Positions 25,464-33,230 of a DNA stretch of 64,000 nucleotides are shown piece by piece. Position 1 is the stretch's first letter; each line of letters begins with the position of its first letter. Origin of the DNA: Hyphomonadaceae bacterium UBA7672 (GTDB lineage Bacteria > Pseudomonadota > Alphaproteobacteria > Caulobacterales > Hyphomonadaceae); contig DLHI01000022.1 in assembly GCA_002483135.1 (NCBI GenBank), forward strand, positions 186,001 to 250,000, written 5' to 3'. Both the position numbers and the translations under genes were made by a program. Below the pieces are notes generated by a model. That model was not told where the DNA came from. It searched no databases and was given only the letters and a program-made list of their open reading frames with translations.

Positions 25464-26336
25464 TCAGCCCTGAGACTTTCCGGCGACCGCTGCGTGGCTG
25501 AAGCGCGAGAGAATGTTGAGGACAAGCACGCCGACCGTGATCAGCATGGCGCCGGTCCAGGCAAGGGAAACCCATTCCGGATAAGGGCTGCCAGCATAGC
25601 GGTAGATGGCGATGGGCAGGCTGGCCATGGGTTGGGTGAGGTCCGTCGACCAGTTGGTGTTGCCCAGCGAGGTGAACAGCAGCGGGGCTGTTTCGCCTGC
25701 GATTCGCGCGACCGCGAGCAGGACGCCTGTCAGAATTCCGCTGAAGGCGGCCGGGAGCACGACCTTTCGGACCACCTCGTTCTCGCGGCTGCCGAGCGCG
25801 ACGGCGCCATCGCGATAGGCCTGTGGAACGAGGCGCAGGATGTCTTCCGTCGTACGCGCGACGATCGGCATGGCGATCAGGGCGAGCGACAGTGCGCCGG
25901 CGAAGCCCGAGAAGCCGCCCATCGGCGCAACCGCGATCTGGTAGACGAACAGACCAATCAAGACCGAGGGCGCCGAGAGCAGGATGTCGTTCACGAAGCG
26001 AACGACTGAAGCGAACTTCGACTCCTTGCCGACCTCGGACAGGTATACGCCGACCATCATGCCGAGCGGCGCCCCGATCGTGGCGCCAAGGCCGACCTGT
26101 ATCAGTGAACCGACGATGGCGTTGGCGAGGCCGCCTTCGGCGCCGGGCTGTGCCATCGAGTTGGTGAACACAGAAAGCTTGAGGCCGCCAATGCCGTTCG
26201 AGAACAGCATCCAGAGGATCAGACCCAGAAGAACGAGGCCGACGCCGGCGGCCACCATGCACAGTCCGCTCATGACGCGATCGACCAGCTGGCGGCGGAA
26301 GTAGCGGGCTCTGGAGGCGGGTGAAAGCTGTTTCAC
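25464..26336 (-). CDS. pstA: Phosphate ABC transporter permease PstA
   Basis: 290 residues from a GTG at 26336 overlapping the pstC stop (GTGA). Six transmembrane helices are expected; the permease loop reads A-L-G-S-R-E-N-E-V-V-R-K-V-V-L-P-A-A near residue 205, and G-E-T-A-P-L-L-F-T-S-L-G follows, as in PstA. It pairs with PstC to form the phosphate channel in the inner membrane. Confidence 0.95.
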   Translation of the reverse strand: MKQLSPASRARYFRRQLVDRVMSGLCMVAAGVGLVLLGLILWMLFSNGIGGLKLSVFTNSMAQPGAEGGLANAIVGSLIQVGLGATIGAPLGMMVGVYLSEVGKESKFASVVRFVNDILLSAPSVLIGLFVYQIAVAPMGGFSGFAGALSLALIAMPIVARTTEDILRLVPQAYRDGAVALGSRENEVVRKVVLPAAFSGILTGVLLAVARIAGETAPLLFTSLGNTNWSTDLTQPMASLPIAIYRYAGSPYPEWVSLAWTGAMLITVGVLVLNILSRFSHAAVAGKSQG

Positions 26337-27301
26337 GACATGCGCTCCTGGCGCAGCAGCAGCCGCGCAATGGCGAGGACGCCGAACGAGACGACGAACA
26401 GTATGAAGCCAAGCGCGAGCAGGACCGCGAGGTCCAATGTTCCTGGCTCTGCTTCGGGAAAACTGTTGGCGACGACGGAAGCGATGGTGGCCGATGGGGC
26501 CATGAGGCTGTCAGGCATGCGGATGGCGTTACCAATCACGAAGACAACCGCCATCGTCTCGCCGAGGGCCCGGCCAAGCCCGAGGAAGACTGCGCCGAAC
26601 AGCGAGCCGCGAACCGCTGGTATCACGACGCCGGTAAGCGCCTCCCAGCGCGTTGCGCCCATGGCGTAGGCGCCGTCCTTCAGCAGCTGCGGCGTCGATA
26701 GCAGCACGTCACGCGTCGTGGCCGCAATAAAGGGCAGGATCATGATCGCGAGGATCAGCGAGGCCGTGATCAGGCCAACGCCAATGGGCGGCGCCGTGAA
26801 CCAATAGAACGTGTCCGGGATGGGCGGGATCCAGATGAAGGTGGAGGTCAGCCAGGGCTGCACGTATTCCGCCATGAAAGGCGCGAGCACAAAGAAGCCC
26901 CACATGCCGTAAACGATGGACGGGATGGCCGCGAGAAGTTCGACCGCCACGCCGAGCGGCCCGCGCAGTTTCACGGGGCAGGTTTCAGTGAGAAAGAACG
27001 CGATCCCGAACCCGATTGGCCATGCGATTAGAAGGGCGAGGATTGCCGTCATCAACGTGCCGGTGATGGCCGGCAAGGCGCCGTAGATCTGCGTGACGGG
27101 GTTCCACTCCGTGCCCGTGATGAAGCCAAGGCCGAACGTGTCGAACGCCAGCTTGCCGCCCGCGAACATGATGGCCAGGATCGAGAACAGCACGATGATC
27201 ACGAGCGCACCAGCCGCGAACAGGCTGATGCGGAAAGTGGTGTCGCCCAGATGCATGCGGCGTGCGCCGATCAGGGGACGATGTGCAGCTGGGGTGGTCA
27301 T
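26333..27301 (-). CDS. pstC: Phosphate ABC transporter permease PstC
   Basis: 322 residues with a short cytoplasmic N-terminus and six helices. Family phrases: F-D-T-F-G-L-G-F-I-T-G-T-E-W-N-P, F-L-T-E-T-C-P, and the coupling loop A-M-G-A-T-R-W-E-A-L-T-G-V-V-I-P-A-V. G-L-G-R-A-L-G-E-T-M-A-V is diagnostic for PstC. It lies 19 bp after the pstS stop and is coupled to pstA by overlap. Confidence 0.95.
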   Translation of the reverse strand: MTTPAAHRPLIGARRMHLGDTTFRISLFAAGALVIIVLFSILAIMFAGGKLAFDTFGLGFITGTEWNPVTQIYGALPAITGTLMTAILALLIAWPIGFGIAFFLTETCPVKLRGPLGVAVELLAAIPSIVYGMWGFFVLAPFMAEYVQPWLTSTFIWIPPIPDTFYWFTAPPIGVGLITASLILAIMILPFIAATTRDVLLSTPQLLKDGAYAMGATRWEALTGVVIPAVRGSLFGAVFLGLGRALGETMAVVFVIGNAIRMPDSLMAPSATIASVVANSFPEAEPGTLDLAVLLALGFILFVVSFGVLAIARLLLRQERMS

Positions 27302-27320
27302 GTTGTTGGCCCCTGAGAGT

Positions 27321-28379
27321 TCATTTCGCCGGCCATAACGGCGTGCCGCGATCAGTCAGCGTCGCCCATTGCTGGCGCACGACGTCCTGCACTTCGGGCG
27401 GCAGCATGATGTAGTGCAGGCGGTCCGCGGTGGCAGCTCCATTGCGGAACGACCAGTCGATGTATTTGAGCACGCGAACCGTGCGCGCCGGATCCTTGGG
27501 ATTGCGCGGCACCAGGATGTACGTGGCGGACACGATCGGCCACGAAGTGTCGCCCGGCATGTTGAGCATGCTTGCCGCCATGTCCTTGGCGTTGGCCCAG
27601 TCCGCGTGGGCGGCGGCGTCCATGAAGCCAGACACGCTGGGGCTCACGAATTTGCCGGAGCCATTGGAGAGCTGCAGCGCCTGCATGCCGTTCTCGGCGG
27701 CGTAGGCGAACTCGACATAGCCGATGCCGCCCTTGATGTTCTTCACCGCCGCCGCCACGCCCGCATTGCCCGGCGCGCCAAGCCCTGTCCGCCAGGCGAC
27801 GGAGTTACCTGCGCCGGTGCGCTCCTTGAAGATGGGCGAGACGCTGGCGAGGTATTTCGTGAAAATGCTGGTGGTGCCCGACGAGTCCGCGCGATAGGCG
27901 GGCGAGATCGGAATTCCGGGCATCTTCAGGTGTGGGTTGAGGGCGACGATCTTTGCGTCGTTCCACAGGCGCACACGGCCGACATAGATTTCGCCGAGCA
28001 GGTCTCCGGTGAGTCTGATCTTCGTGCCATCGACGCCGGGCACATTCACCACCACGACCACTGCGCCGATCACGGCGGGGAACTGCAGCAGCTGTTCCTT
28101 CTGCAGGCGTTCCGTCGCGACGGGGCTGTCGGATGCGCCGAAGTCCACGGTGCGGTTGATGATCTGGGTGACGCCAGCGCCAGATCCGAGAGCCTGATAG
28201 TTGAGCCGCGCGCCGCCGGCCTTTGCGTAGTCCTCGCCCCAGCTGGAATAGATCGGAGCCGGGAAGGTGGCGCCCGCACCTGTGATGTCTTGGGCGGCGG
28301 CCTGGCCGGCTGCGAGCGCCAGCAGCGCCGCAACGAGGCCGATCGCACCGGATATACGGCGAGCGAACAGGTTCAGCAC
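27321..28379 (-). CDS. pstS: Periplasmic phosphate-binding protein PstS
   Basis: 352 residues from a GTG at 28379 with GGGGGAGA upstream. A signal peptide ends in A-A-G-Q-A-A-A-Q. The mature start D-I-T-G-A-G-A-T-F-P-A-P-I-Y and later D-F-G-A-S-D-S-P-V and R-A-D-S-S-G-T-T are the phosphate-contact loops of PstS. It delivers phosphate to PstCAB. The operon order is pstS-C-A-B, and a possible Pho box lies about 65 bp upstream. Confidence 0.95.
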   Translation of the reverse strand: MLNLFARRISGAIGLVAALLALAAGQAAAQDITGAGATFPAPIYSSWGEDYAKAGGARLNYQALGSGAGVTQIINRTVDFGASDSPVATERLQKEQLLQFPAVIGAVVVVVNVPGVDGTKIRLTGDLLGEIYVGRVRLWNDAKIVALNPHLKMPGIPISPAYRADSSGTTSIFTKYLASVSPIFKERTGAGNSVAWRTGLGAPGNAGVAAAVKNIKGGIGYVEFAYAAENGMQALQLSNGSGKFVSPSVSGFMDAAAHADWANAKDMAASMLNMPGDTSWPIVSATYILVPRNPKDPARTVRVLKYIDWSFRNGAATADRLHYIMLPPEVQDVVRQQWATLTDRGTPLWPAK

Positions 28380-28443
28380 GGCATGGGTCTCCCCCGGCCT
28401 TCTGGCCGGCGCAGGTGGATCGAGGCTGCCTTAGACAGCTAGC

Positions 28444-28461
28444 GCAAAGCATTTGTGACAG
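28444..28461 (-). promoter_or_regulatory. Possible PhoB binding site upstream of pstS
   Basis: On the minus strand the sequence CTGTCACAAATGCTTTGC has a good first half-site (CTGTCAC), an A/T-rich 4-nt spacer and a poor second half-site (GCTTTGC). Placement 65-82 bp upstream of the pstS start fits PhoB control of phosphate uptake. A further CTGTC lies just downstream, at about 28434-28438. Confidence 0.45.
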
Positions 28462-28580
28462 AGCCGAGACGGCTAGCAGACGGCATGGTCTCAGGCGATT
28501 AAATTCTTCAAAAACAGGGAGATGTAAGCATTGAGCAGGGGGCAAATGGACCGAGCAAGAACAAAACAGGAAAATAATCC

Positions 28581-28611
28581 TGGGAAAATGTTCCCAATAT
28601 TATACTTGCCA
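28581..28611. repeat. Left boundary: 8-bp direct repeat plus left inverted repeat of element 1
   Basis: AAAATGTT (28585-28592) is followed by CCCAATATTATACTTGCC (28593-28610), which matches the inverted end of element 1 read from 30728 on the other strand at 17 of 18 positions. The preceding TGGG mirrors the repeat end, so the whole junction also reads as the palindrome TGGGAAAATGTTCCCA. Confidence 0.75.
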
Positions 28612-28628
28612 TACCCCGGGAGAGAATC

Positions 28629-29504
28629 ATGCTAGTTTCAAACTTGCCAGCCGAGACCAGCCCGCCGCCGCCAGCCGAGGTGCGTCCACTCGCTGCGGGC
28701 CGGGTTTGGAGGCTATCGGACGTGATCCAGTTCGATTTTTCAGCGTTGAGCGCCGCTCAAACGCATCTGGCAAGCGCTGTGAAGCGCTTTCAGATATTGC
28801 GCAGAACGATGCTGGAGAACCCCAGCTCCGCGCCGCCGTCCATGTCTATCGGTGATGTGCCAAAGTGCCTGGCATTCATCCGCGATACGGCGGATTCGCT
28901 CGGACTTGGCGCTACCAAAGCGGGGGCTGAAAGAGGTGCTGCGACTTACCGAACCGCCGCGAAGTACGGGGAGTTTCATCCCGATGCTTTGGCTGCTCTC
29001 ATTCCTGCAATCGAGTACGTGCTTCAGGTTTTAAGCGACGAAACCGACGCCCGGCTATTTTTCGCCATGGAGCCATCGGAAGCCAATTACTATACCCCAT
29101 CCTCGCCAGCGTTCGGGATGGAAGTCGATGCGAAGTTCCCAAAGCTGAGCGAAGACATTGAGTGTGCTGGAAAGTGCATCGCTGTTGGTCAGCCGACGGC
29201 GGCAGTCTTCCACCTTATGCGCGCTATGGAGGGGGCGGTTCAGGTGCTGGCCGGACGGCTGGGCGTTGCCAACACGGAAAAGGAATGGGGGAAACTGCTT
29301 TCTGATATTCACAAGGCGATAGAGGCGATGCCGCTTGGCGACTCTCGCAACGCTTGGTCAGCAGCGCACGCTAACCTGTACCACGTGAAACAGGCATGGC
29401 GGAATGACACGATGCACCCCAAGCAATCCTACAGTGTCGAGCAGGCCAAGGAGATCTTCGCCGCCACGAAAACCTTCATGGTTCATTTGGCTGGCTTGGT
29501 CTGA
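28629..29504 (+). CDS. IS cargo protein with C-terminal HEPN-like R-x4-H motif
   Basis: 291 residues, start supported by GGGAGAG upstream. The C-terminal helical part reads F-H-L-M-R-A-M-E-G-A-V-Q-V-L-A near residue 196, then A-W-R-N-D-T-M-H-P with Arg258 and His263, followed by Y-S-V-E-Q-A-K-E-I-F. The R-x4-H placement before a Y-x-x-x-x-A helix is how HEPN ribonuclease or DUF4145-like domains look. The N-terminal half is soluble and not recognised. It begins 36 bp inside element 1 and its 3' end overlaps the small antisense gene by 22 bp. HEPN membership is inference; a toxin role is possible. Confidence 0.75.
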   Translation: MLVSNLPAETSPPPPAEVRPLAAGRVWRLSDVIQFDFSALSAAQTHLASAVKRFQILRRTMLENPSSAPPSMSIGDVPKCLAFIRDTADSLGLGATKAGAERGAATYRTAAKYGEFHPDALAALIPAIEYVLQVLSDETDARLFFAMEPSEANYYTPSSPAFGMEVDAKFPKLSEDIECAGKCIAVGQPTAAVFHLMRAMEGAVQVLAGRLGVANTEKEWGKLLSDIHKAIEAMPLGDSRNAWSAAHANLYHVKQAWRNDTMHPKQSYSVEQAKEIFAATKTFMVHLAGLV

Positions 29505-29638
29505 GCGGGCTTCGTGATCTTCTTCACCGCCCGCTCAAACGCTTTCCCACTCTCGTCAGCTTCAGCGGCCTTAGCCGCCTCCATGAAGCGTTGTTTCTGG
29601 GGCTTCTCGTCTTGGGCTGGTGGTTTCTTTGCTGGCAT
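29483..29638 (-). CDS. Small charged protein in element 1
   Basis: 51 residues, starting M-P-A-K-K-P-P and ending T-K-P-A-K. The middle Q-R-F-M-E-A-A-K-A-A-E-A-D-E-S-G-K-A-F-E-R-A resembles a small conserved protein family seen in many alphaproteobacteria (R-F-x-E-x-A-x-x-x-x-x-D-E-x-x-x-x-F-E-R). It overlaps the end of the R-x4-H gene tail to tail. No strong ribosome-binding site is visible. Function unknown. Confidence 0.6.
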   Translation of the reverse strand: MPAKKPPAQDEKPQKQRFMEAAKAAEADESGKAFERAVKKITKPAQTKPAK

Positions 29639-29701
29639 AGGCGAAGTTTACCCGTGTTCTAATCAGGCCGCCAGTAGTCGCTGGTCTTGCACCGGACGCG
29701 T

Positions 29702-30667
29702 CTACGCTCCGGCCAGACCGGCTCCGCGACGAGTTGTTTGATACGTGAGGCGCTTGCCAACCACGCCCTGCACCAGTTGTTCGGTGCGCAGGTCATCGTC
29801 CACGCCAAGCGCCGTGCGGTTGTTGAAGCGGAAATCGAACTCCGCCAGATAGCGGTGCAGGTGCCTCTCTTTGCAGTGCTGGTAGACGCCGCGCATGCCA
29901 CGCTTGAACACCGAGAAGTAAGCCTCGACGTTGTTCGTGTAGACGTCGCCACGCGCGTACTCGCCCGCGCTATGCTTCACAGTCTCATGCGAGGCGAAGG
30001 CTTCATCAGCGCCTTTGTAGAGCTTGGACTCGTCCGTCATCAGGCGGGTTTCGCGAGCGATGTTCTGCTTGACGATGTTGGACACGGTTTCCTTATCCGC
30101 TGACTTCACATGGAAGGAGCGAACCGACCCGCCGCGCTCGACCAGCGAGACGATGGCGCGCTTCGGGCGTTGGTCCTTGTGTTTCTTGCGCTCGCCCGAC
30201 TTGTTCTGGTTGAGCGGGAGCTTGATGCCAAAGCGGCCATAGTAGGTTTCGTCAGCCTCCACGATCTCACCTTCGCCGCCCATCGGGGGCAGCGTGCCTT
30301 GGGGCTTCATGGCTTCGCGGATGCGGTGCGACATGAACCATGCGGTCTTGAGCGTGACGCCCAGCGTCCGGTGAAGCTGCTGGGAGCTGATGCCCTTCTT
30401 GCTGGACGCGATCAGGAAGATTGCCTGCAGCCAGAGGTGCATCGGGACGTGCGACGACTCGAAAATGGTACCGATCTTCACGGTGAAGGGCTTCCGGCAG
30501 GCGTAGCACTTGTAGGCGCCAACCCGCGTGGATTTGCCCTTCATGGCGCTGGACTGATCCACCACGCCGCAATGCGGGCAGACCCGGCCTTTCGGCCAAA
30601 CACGAGCTTCAACAAAGGCGTAGGCCGCGCGCTCGTCGTGAAGGTGGGGGGCGTTGAGGTAGCTCAT
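29702..30667 (-). CDS. IS1595-family transposase, element 1
   Basis: 321 residues from the ATG at 30667 with AGGAGA upstream. An N-terminal zinc ribbon (C-P-H-C near residue 28 and C-Y-A-C near 54) is followed by the DDE-type nuclease: D in E-A-D-E-T-Y-Y, D in T-D-E-S-K-L-Y, and N-N-V-E-A-Y-F-S-V-F-K-R-G-M-R-G-V-Y for the last acidic position. The zinc ribbon plus ISXO2-like nuclease is the IS1595 layout. It appears intact. It is about half identical by eye to the transposase of element 2. Confidence 0.93.
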   Translation of the reverse strand: MSYLNAPHLHDERAAYAFVEARVWPKGRVCPHCGVVDQSSAMKGKSTRVGAYKCYACRKPFTVKIGTIFESSHVPMHLWLQAIFLIASSKKGISSQQLHRTLGVTLKTAWFMSHRIREAMKPQGTLPPMGGEGEIVEADETYYGRFGIKLPLNQNKSGERKKHKDQRPKRAIVSLVERGGSVRSFHVKSADKETVSNIVKQNIARETRLMTDESKLYKGADEAFASHETVKHSAGEYARGDVYTNNVEAYFSVFKRGMRGVYQHCKERHLHRYLAEFDFRFNNRTALGVDDDLRTEQLVQGVVGKRLTYQTTRRGAGLAGA

Positions 30668-30706
30668 GTCCGTCTCCTGTGATTCCAAGGTAGGGACATG
30701 CGCTGG

Positions 30707-30763
30707 GTACGTCAAGTATAATATTGGGAAAATGTTCCCAATTATGCACTTGCCAAAGCACAC
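30707..30763. repeat. Central junction: right end of element 1, shared 8-bp repeat, left end of element 2
   Basis: Reading left to right: the element 1 inverted repeat (minus strand, ending at 30728), AAAATGTT (30729-30736), then the element 2 inverted repeat CCCAATTATGCACTTGCC from 30737. The junction is a long imperfect palindrome between the two divergent transposase start regions. It also contains TATAAT at 30717-30722, so it may supply promoters outward to both transposases. Confidence 0.8.
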
Positions 30764-30804
30764 CACAGCCCCTAGATTCTTGAAATCGAAGGGACGTGGA
30801 CGCC

Positions 30805-31788
30805 ATGACCAAGCAATCCGAACTGCAAAAGCCGATCTACAACGACGAGAAGGCGGCTCTGGCGCACTTCGAAAAGGTCCGCTGGCCGCAAGGTCCGGTC
30901 TGCCATCACTGCGGCTCGGACAACGTCGCCCGCCTTGCTGGCAAGTCCACCCGCCCCGGCCTGTTCCAGTGCCGTGAGAAGGAGTGCCGTGGTCAGTTTA
31001 CTGCGGTGATGGGAACGGTTTTCGAGAAGTCGCATATCCCGCTCCACAAGTGGCTGCTCGCCACTCACCTGCTTTGCTCGTCCAAGAAGGGCATGAGCGC
31101 CCTTCAGCTTCACCGCGAACTCGGCTTCGGCTCGTACCGCACGGCTTGGTTCATGTCGCATCGCATCCGTGAGGCGATGAAGCTTCCCGAGGCGACGCGC
31201 GGTCGCCCGCCCATGGGTGGCGAGGGTAAGATCGTTGAAGCCGACGAAACTTACTACGCTCGCGCTGGCGAGAAGTCGCGCATCAATCAGAACACCACGG
31301 GCGAGCGCCGCAAGCACAAAGACCAGCGCCCCAAGCGCGCTATCGTGGCGCTGGTTGAGCGTGGCGGCTCCGTCCGTACCTTCCATGTCGGATCAGCCGA
31401 CAAGCACACCGTCACCAACATCATCATCGATAACGTGGCGCCGAATACGAAGCTCGCGACCGACGAGTCCAAGCTCTACGCTGGCGTCACCGCCTATGGC
31501 TTCGAGCATGGCACCGTGAAGCACTCTTCGAAGGAGTACGTTCGCGAGTGGGTCCATACCAACTCGCTCGAAGGCTACTTCTCCATCTTCAAGCGCGGCA
31601 TGAAGGGCATCTATCAGCACTGCGCTGAGAAGCACCTGCACCGCTACCTTGCTGAGTACGACTTCCGCTACAACCATCGCGAAGGTCTTGGCTTCAGCGA
31701 TCACGCCCGCACGAACGAAGCCCTCAAGGGCACGGTCGGCAAGCGCCTGACCTATCGGCGGACTAACGCAGCCGGACTTCAGGCTTAA
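30805..31788 (+). CDS. IS1595-family transposase, element 2
   Basis: 327 residues from the ATG at 30805 (a GTG at 30796 is in frame but too close to the GGGA). The zinc ribbon has C-H-H-C and C-R-E-K-E-C; the nuclease has E-A-D-E-T-Y-Y, A-T-D-E-S-K-L-Y and T-N-S-L-E-G-Y-F-S-I-F-K-R-G-M-K-G-I-Y. Intact and of normal length. It is divergent from the element 1 transposase across the shared junction. The C-terminal G-K-R-L-T-Y-R-R-T is shared by both transposases. Confidence 0.93.
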   Translation: MTKQSELQKPIYNDEKAALAHFEKVRWPQGPVCHHCGSDNVARLAGKSTRPGLFQCREKECRGQFTAVMGTVFEKSHIPLHKWLLATHLLCSSKKGMSALQLHRELGFGSYRTAWFMSHRIREAMKLPEATRGRPPMGGEGKIVEADETYYARAGEKSRINQNTTGERRKHKDQRPKRAIVALVERGGSVRTFHVGSADKHTVTNIIIDNVAPNTKLATDESKLYAGVTAYGFEHGTVKHSSKEYVREWVHTNSLEGYFSIFKRGMKGIYQHCAEKHLHRYLAEYDFRYNHREGLGFSDHARTNEALKGTVGKRLTYRRTNAAGLQA

Positions 31789-31930
31789 GGCCGAGAGGTT
31801 CCTGCGTTACCGCAGGCTGCATCCGCCGCCCGTCAAGAAAGTCAGGGTGCGGAGTTATCCGTTCAGGCGCTGAACGCGCCCTTAATCGACCCGGACTCTG
31901 CACGAGAACAAATTGGCACTAGAATGCGCA

Positions 31931-31973
31931 AGCGCCGGATGATTCGCCCGTGGAAAGGAAATCATCCGGCGCT
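31931..31973. repeat. Perfect 14-bp inverted repeat in element 2
   Basis: AGCGCCGGATGATT (31931-31944) and AATCATCCGGCGCT (31960-31973) are perfectly complementary over a 15-nt loop. Only TTT follows at a distance, so it is a weak rho-independent terminator for the transposase mRNA at best; it could instead be a structured RNA or a protein-binding site. It lies in the 270-bp gap between the transposase and the next cargo gene. Nothing else was recognised in that gap. Confidence 0.55.
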
Positions 31974-32058
31974 GTTTGCAACCGCGAGAGCGGCTGGCTG
32001 AGAACACCAAGCAGAGTCTGGAATCTCGGTCAATCGCTCTCGCCAATCAGAGGCGAAA

Positions 32059-32343
32059 ATGACCAATAACGTGTTCGTTTCCTACGATCTCGATAACGCT
32101 CCCCCTGAGCGTTACGCTGCCGTTCGCGAGATGATTGAGCGCTGCTCCAAGAAGTTCTCGTGGATCCAGTTCTCACTCGCTTACATCAAGACCGACATGG
32201 CCATTGAGGCAGTTGTCGCTCGGGTTCGGTCGGTGATGCTCGATACCGACAAGCTCGCCGTCATCCACGCGATCAACGCCAACGTGAGCCCGTTGGCCCC
32301 GCATGTCCTCGACATCTACCAGCGGGAGTTTGTCACGGCCTAA
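32059..32343 (+). CDS. SinR/Cas2-like small cargo protein
   Basis: 94 residues. The layout is beta strand with V-F-V-S-Y-D-L-D-N-A near the start, a long helix, F-S-W-I-Q-F-S-L-A-Y-I-K-T-D, a second helix, and K-L-A-V-I-H-A-I-N-A. This strand-helix-strand order with an N-terminal Y-D-L-D and a central I-Q-F-S resembles the ferredoxin-like fold of SinR-type and Cas2 proteins. No cas1 or repeat array is nearby, so it is not a CRISPR gene. It is preceded by GAGGCGAAA. Nuclease activity is unproven. Confidence 0.6.
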   Translation: MTNNVFVSYDLDNAPPERYAAVREMIERCSKKFSWIQFSLAYIKTDMAIEAVVARVRSVMLDTDKLAVIHAINANVSPLAPHVLDIYQREFVTA

Positions 32344-32406
32344 GTTGCCCGAAACGCCTGCCTCATAGCGGGCGGGGTCCATAGTCGGGGTCATATTCAG
32401 CACCTT

Positions 32407-32565
32407 CTACCCCTTCCACGGAATACGCGGCGCGAGCGGAGACTTAGGTTTCCGCTCGCGCTTCTCGGCCATCTCTTTCTTCAACTCGGCCTGCTTCTTC
32501 GGCGGCGTCTGAAGCATGCGCTTGATCACTTCATCGCGCCGCTTGTCATCATCAGGATTGGACAT
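32407..32565 (-). CDS. Small charged protein in element 2
   Basis: 52 residues, M-S-N-P-D-D-D-K-R-R-D-E-V-I-K-R then M-L-Q-T-P-P-K-K, ending I-P-W-K-G. It resembles a small conserved alphaproteobacterial family with K-R-R-D-E-x-x-x-x-M-L-x-T-P-P. Its start codon lies on the opposite strand to, and overlaps, the start of the R-x4-H gene (CATG at 32563-32566). Function unknown. Confidence 0.6.
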   Translation of the reverse strand: MSNPDDDKRRDEVIKRMLQTPPKKQAELKKEMAEKRERKPKSPLAPRIPWKG

Positions 32566-33178
32566 GGCTGAACCAGCAAGAGTGTCTGAGAGCGATAGGT
32601 ACTACATCAACCTGGGGTACTTTGTGGAGCGCTTTGCCCAAGTAGAGGCTACTCTACACAAGGCGCTGGTGCACACGGCTGGCATGGACCCTGATATTGC
32701 GCGAGCCGTGCTTTCCGGGTCGAAGGTGGACAGCGACATCAGCTTCATTCGCAGGATATATGCGGTTCGGACGCAGGCCGTTCCAATTGGGCTAGACCGG
32801 TGCCTTACACAGCTCTCGATTGTGAATGGCTTTAGAAATCTCTTGCTCCACCACGAGACCATCACCCGTTACTGGGTTGGTGACAACGAAACGCTGCAGA
32901 CGGGAAGATCACTGTCCAATCTGACAAAATCAGTTCGGGATACGGCCGTCTTCGAACTCAACTTAACAGCACTTCTGCTCGAAGACGCCGCCGATGATTT
33001 GAACCACATCAGCGCAGCTCTACACGCAGCTATTTCCCCGAAGCCTAATGATCACTGGATTGAGCGTTCCGAACAGCACGCATGGCGCTATAGACCGCCT
33101 GCACCAAAAGGTGAGGATCGTAAGAGTCAGAAAAAAGATCAAAAACGGAAACGCCCGCCTCGATCATCTCCGGCGTGA
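32564..33178 (+). CDS. IS cargo protein with HEPN-like R-x4-H motif, element 2
   Basis: 204 residues from the ATG at 32564. Helical through residue 165, with G-F-R-N-L-L-L-H-H-E-T giving Arg91 and His96 (R-x4-H). A basic, unstructured tail (E-D-R-K-S-Q-K-K-D-Q-K-R-K-R) may bind nucleic acid. It is not obviously homologous to the element 1 cargo protein outside this motif. Base composition is more A/T-rich than the chromosomal genes around. HEPN assignment is inference; function unknown. Confidence 0.7.
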   Translation: MAEPARVSESDRYYINLGYFVERFAQVEATLHKALVHTAGMDPDIARAVLSGSKVDSDISFIRRIYAVRTQAVPIGLDRCLTQLSIVNGFRNLLLHHETITRYWVGDNETLQTGRSLSNLTKSVRDTAVFELNLTALLLEDAADDLNHISAALHAAISPKPNDHWIERSEQHAWRYRPPAPKGEDRKSQKKDQKRKRPPRSSPA

Positions 33179-33230
33179 TTTCGATATTTTCACGCTCCTC
33201 GCGCGGCTTCTCGTCTGCGCCGGTTGTCAT
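33045..33230 (-). CDS. Small conserved protein with ITPEMIEAG motif
   Basis: 61 residues from the ATG at 33230. It contains I-E-I-T-P-E-M-I-E-A-G-V-S-V-F and A-V-Y-S-A-M-R-A-V, a pattern seen in many short alphaproteobacterial proteins. It overlaps the end of the membrane-protein gene by 41 bp in another frame and runs antisense to the last 134 bp of the R-x4-H gene. This conserved motif makes it more likely real than the other frames here. Confidence 0.6.
   Translation of the reverse strand: MTTGADEKPREERENIEITPEMIEAGVSVFDLFSDSYDPHLLVQAVYSAMRAVRNAQSSDH

Larger units (their letters stand above)
28593..30728 (-). mobile_element. IS1595-family element 1 with cargo genes
   Basis: About 2.14 kb with ends CCCAATATTATACTTGCC (left) and CCCAATATTATACTTGAC (right, minus strand). 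It carries an IS1595-type transposase (29702-30667, minus), an R-x4-H cargo protein (28629-29504, plus) and a small charged protein (29483-29638, minus). AAAATGTT flanks it on both sides in direct orientation, fitting the 8-bp target duplication of this family. IS1595 members are known to carry non-transposition genes. Exact ends may be off by 1-2 bp because GGAAAATGTTCC is shared at each junction. It inserted between the pstS promoter and the DnaA-domain IV-like gene. Confidence 0.75.

Noticed and set aside
28581..28596. TGGGAAAATGTTCCCA read as a 16-bp part of the terminal inverted repeat
   Set aside because: The inner AAAATGTT keeps the same orientation at both outer ends, which an inverted end would not; a direct 8-bp repeat explains it better. 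The mirrored TGGG and CCTA flanks remain unexplained and may reflect target choice.
32059..32343. CRISPR-Cas remnant
   Set aside because: The protein is only Cas2-like in outline; there is no cas1, no other cas gene and no repeat-spacer array within the window.
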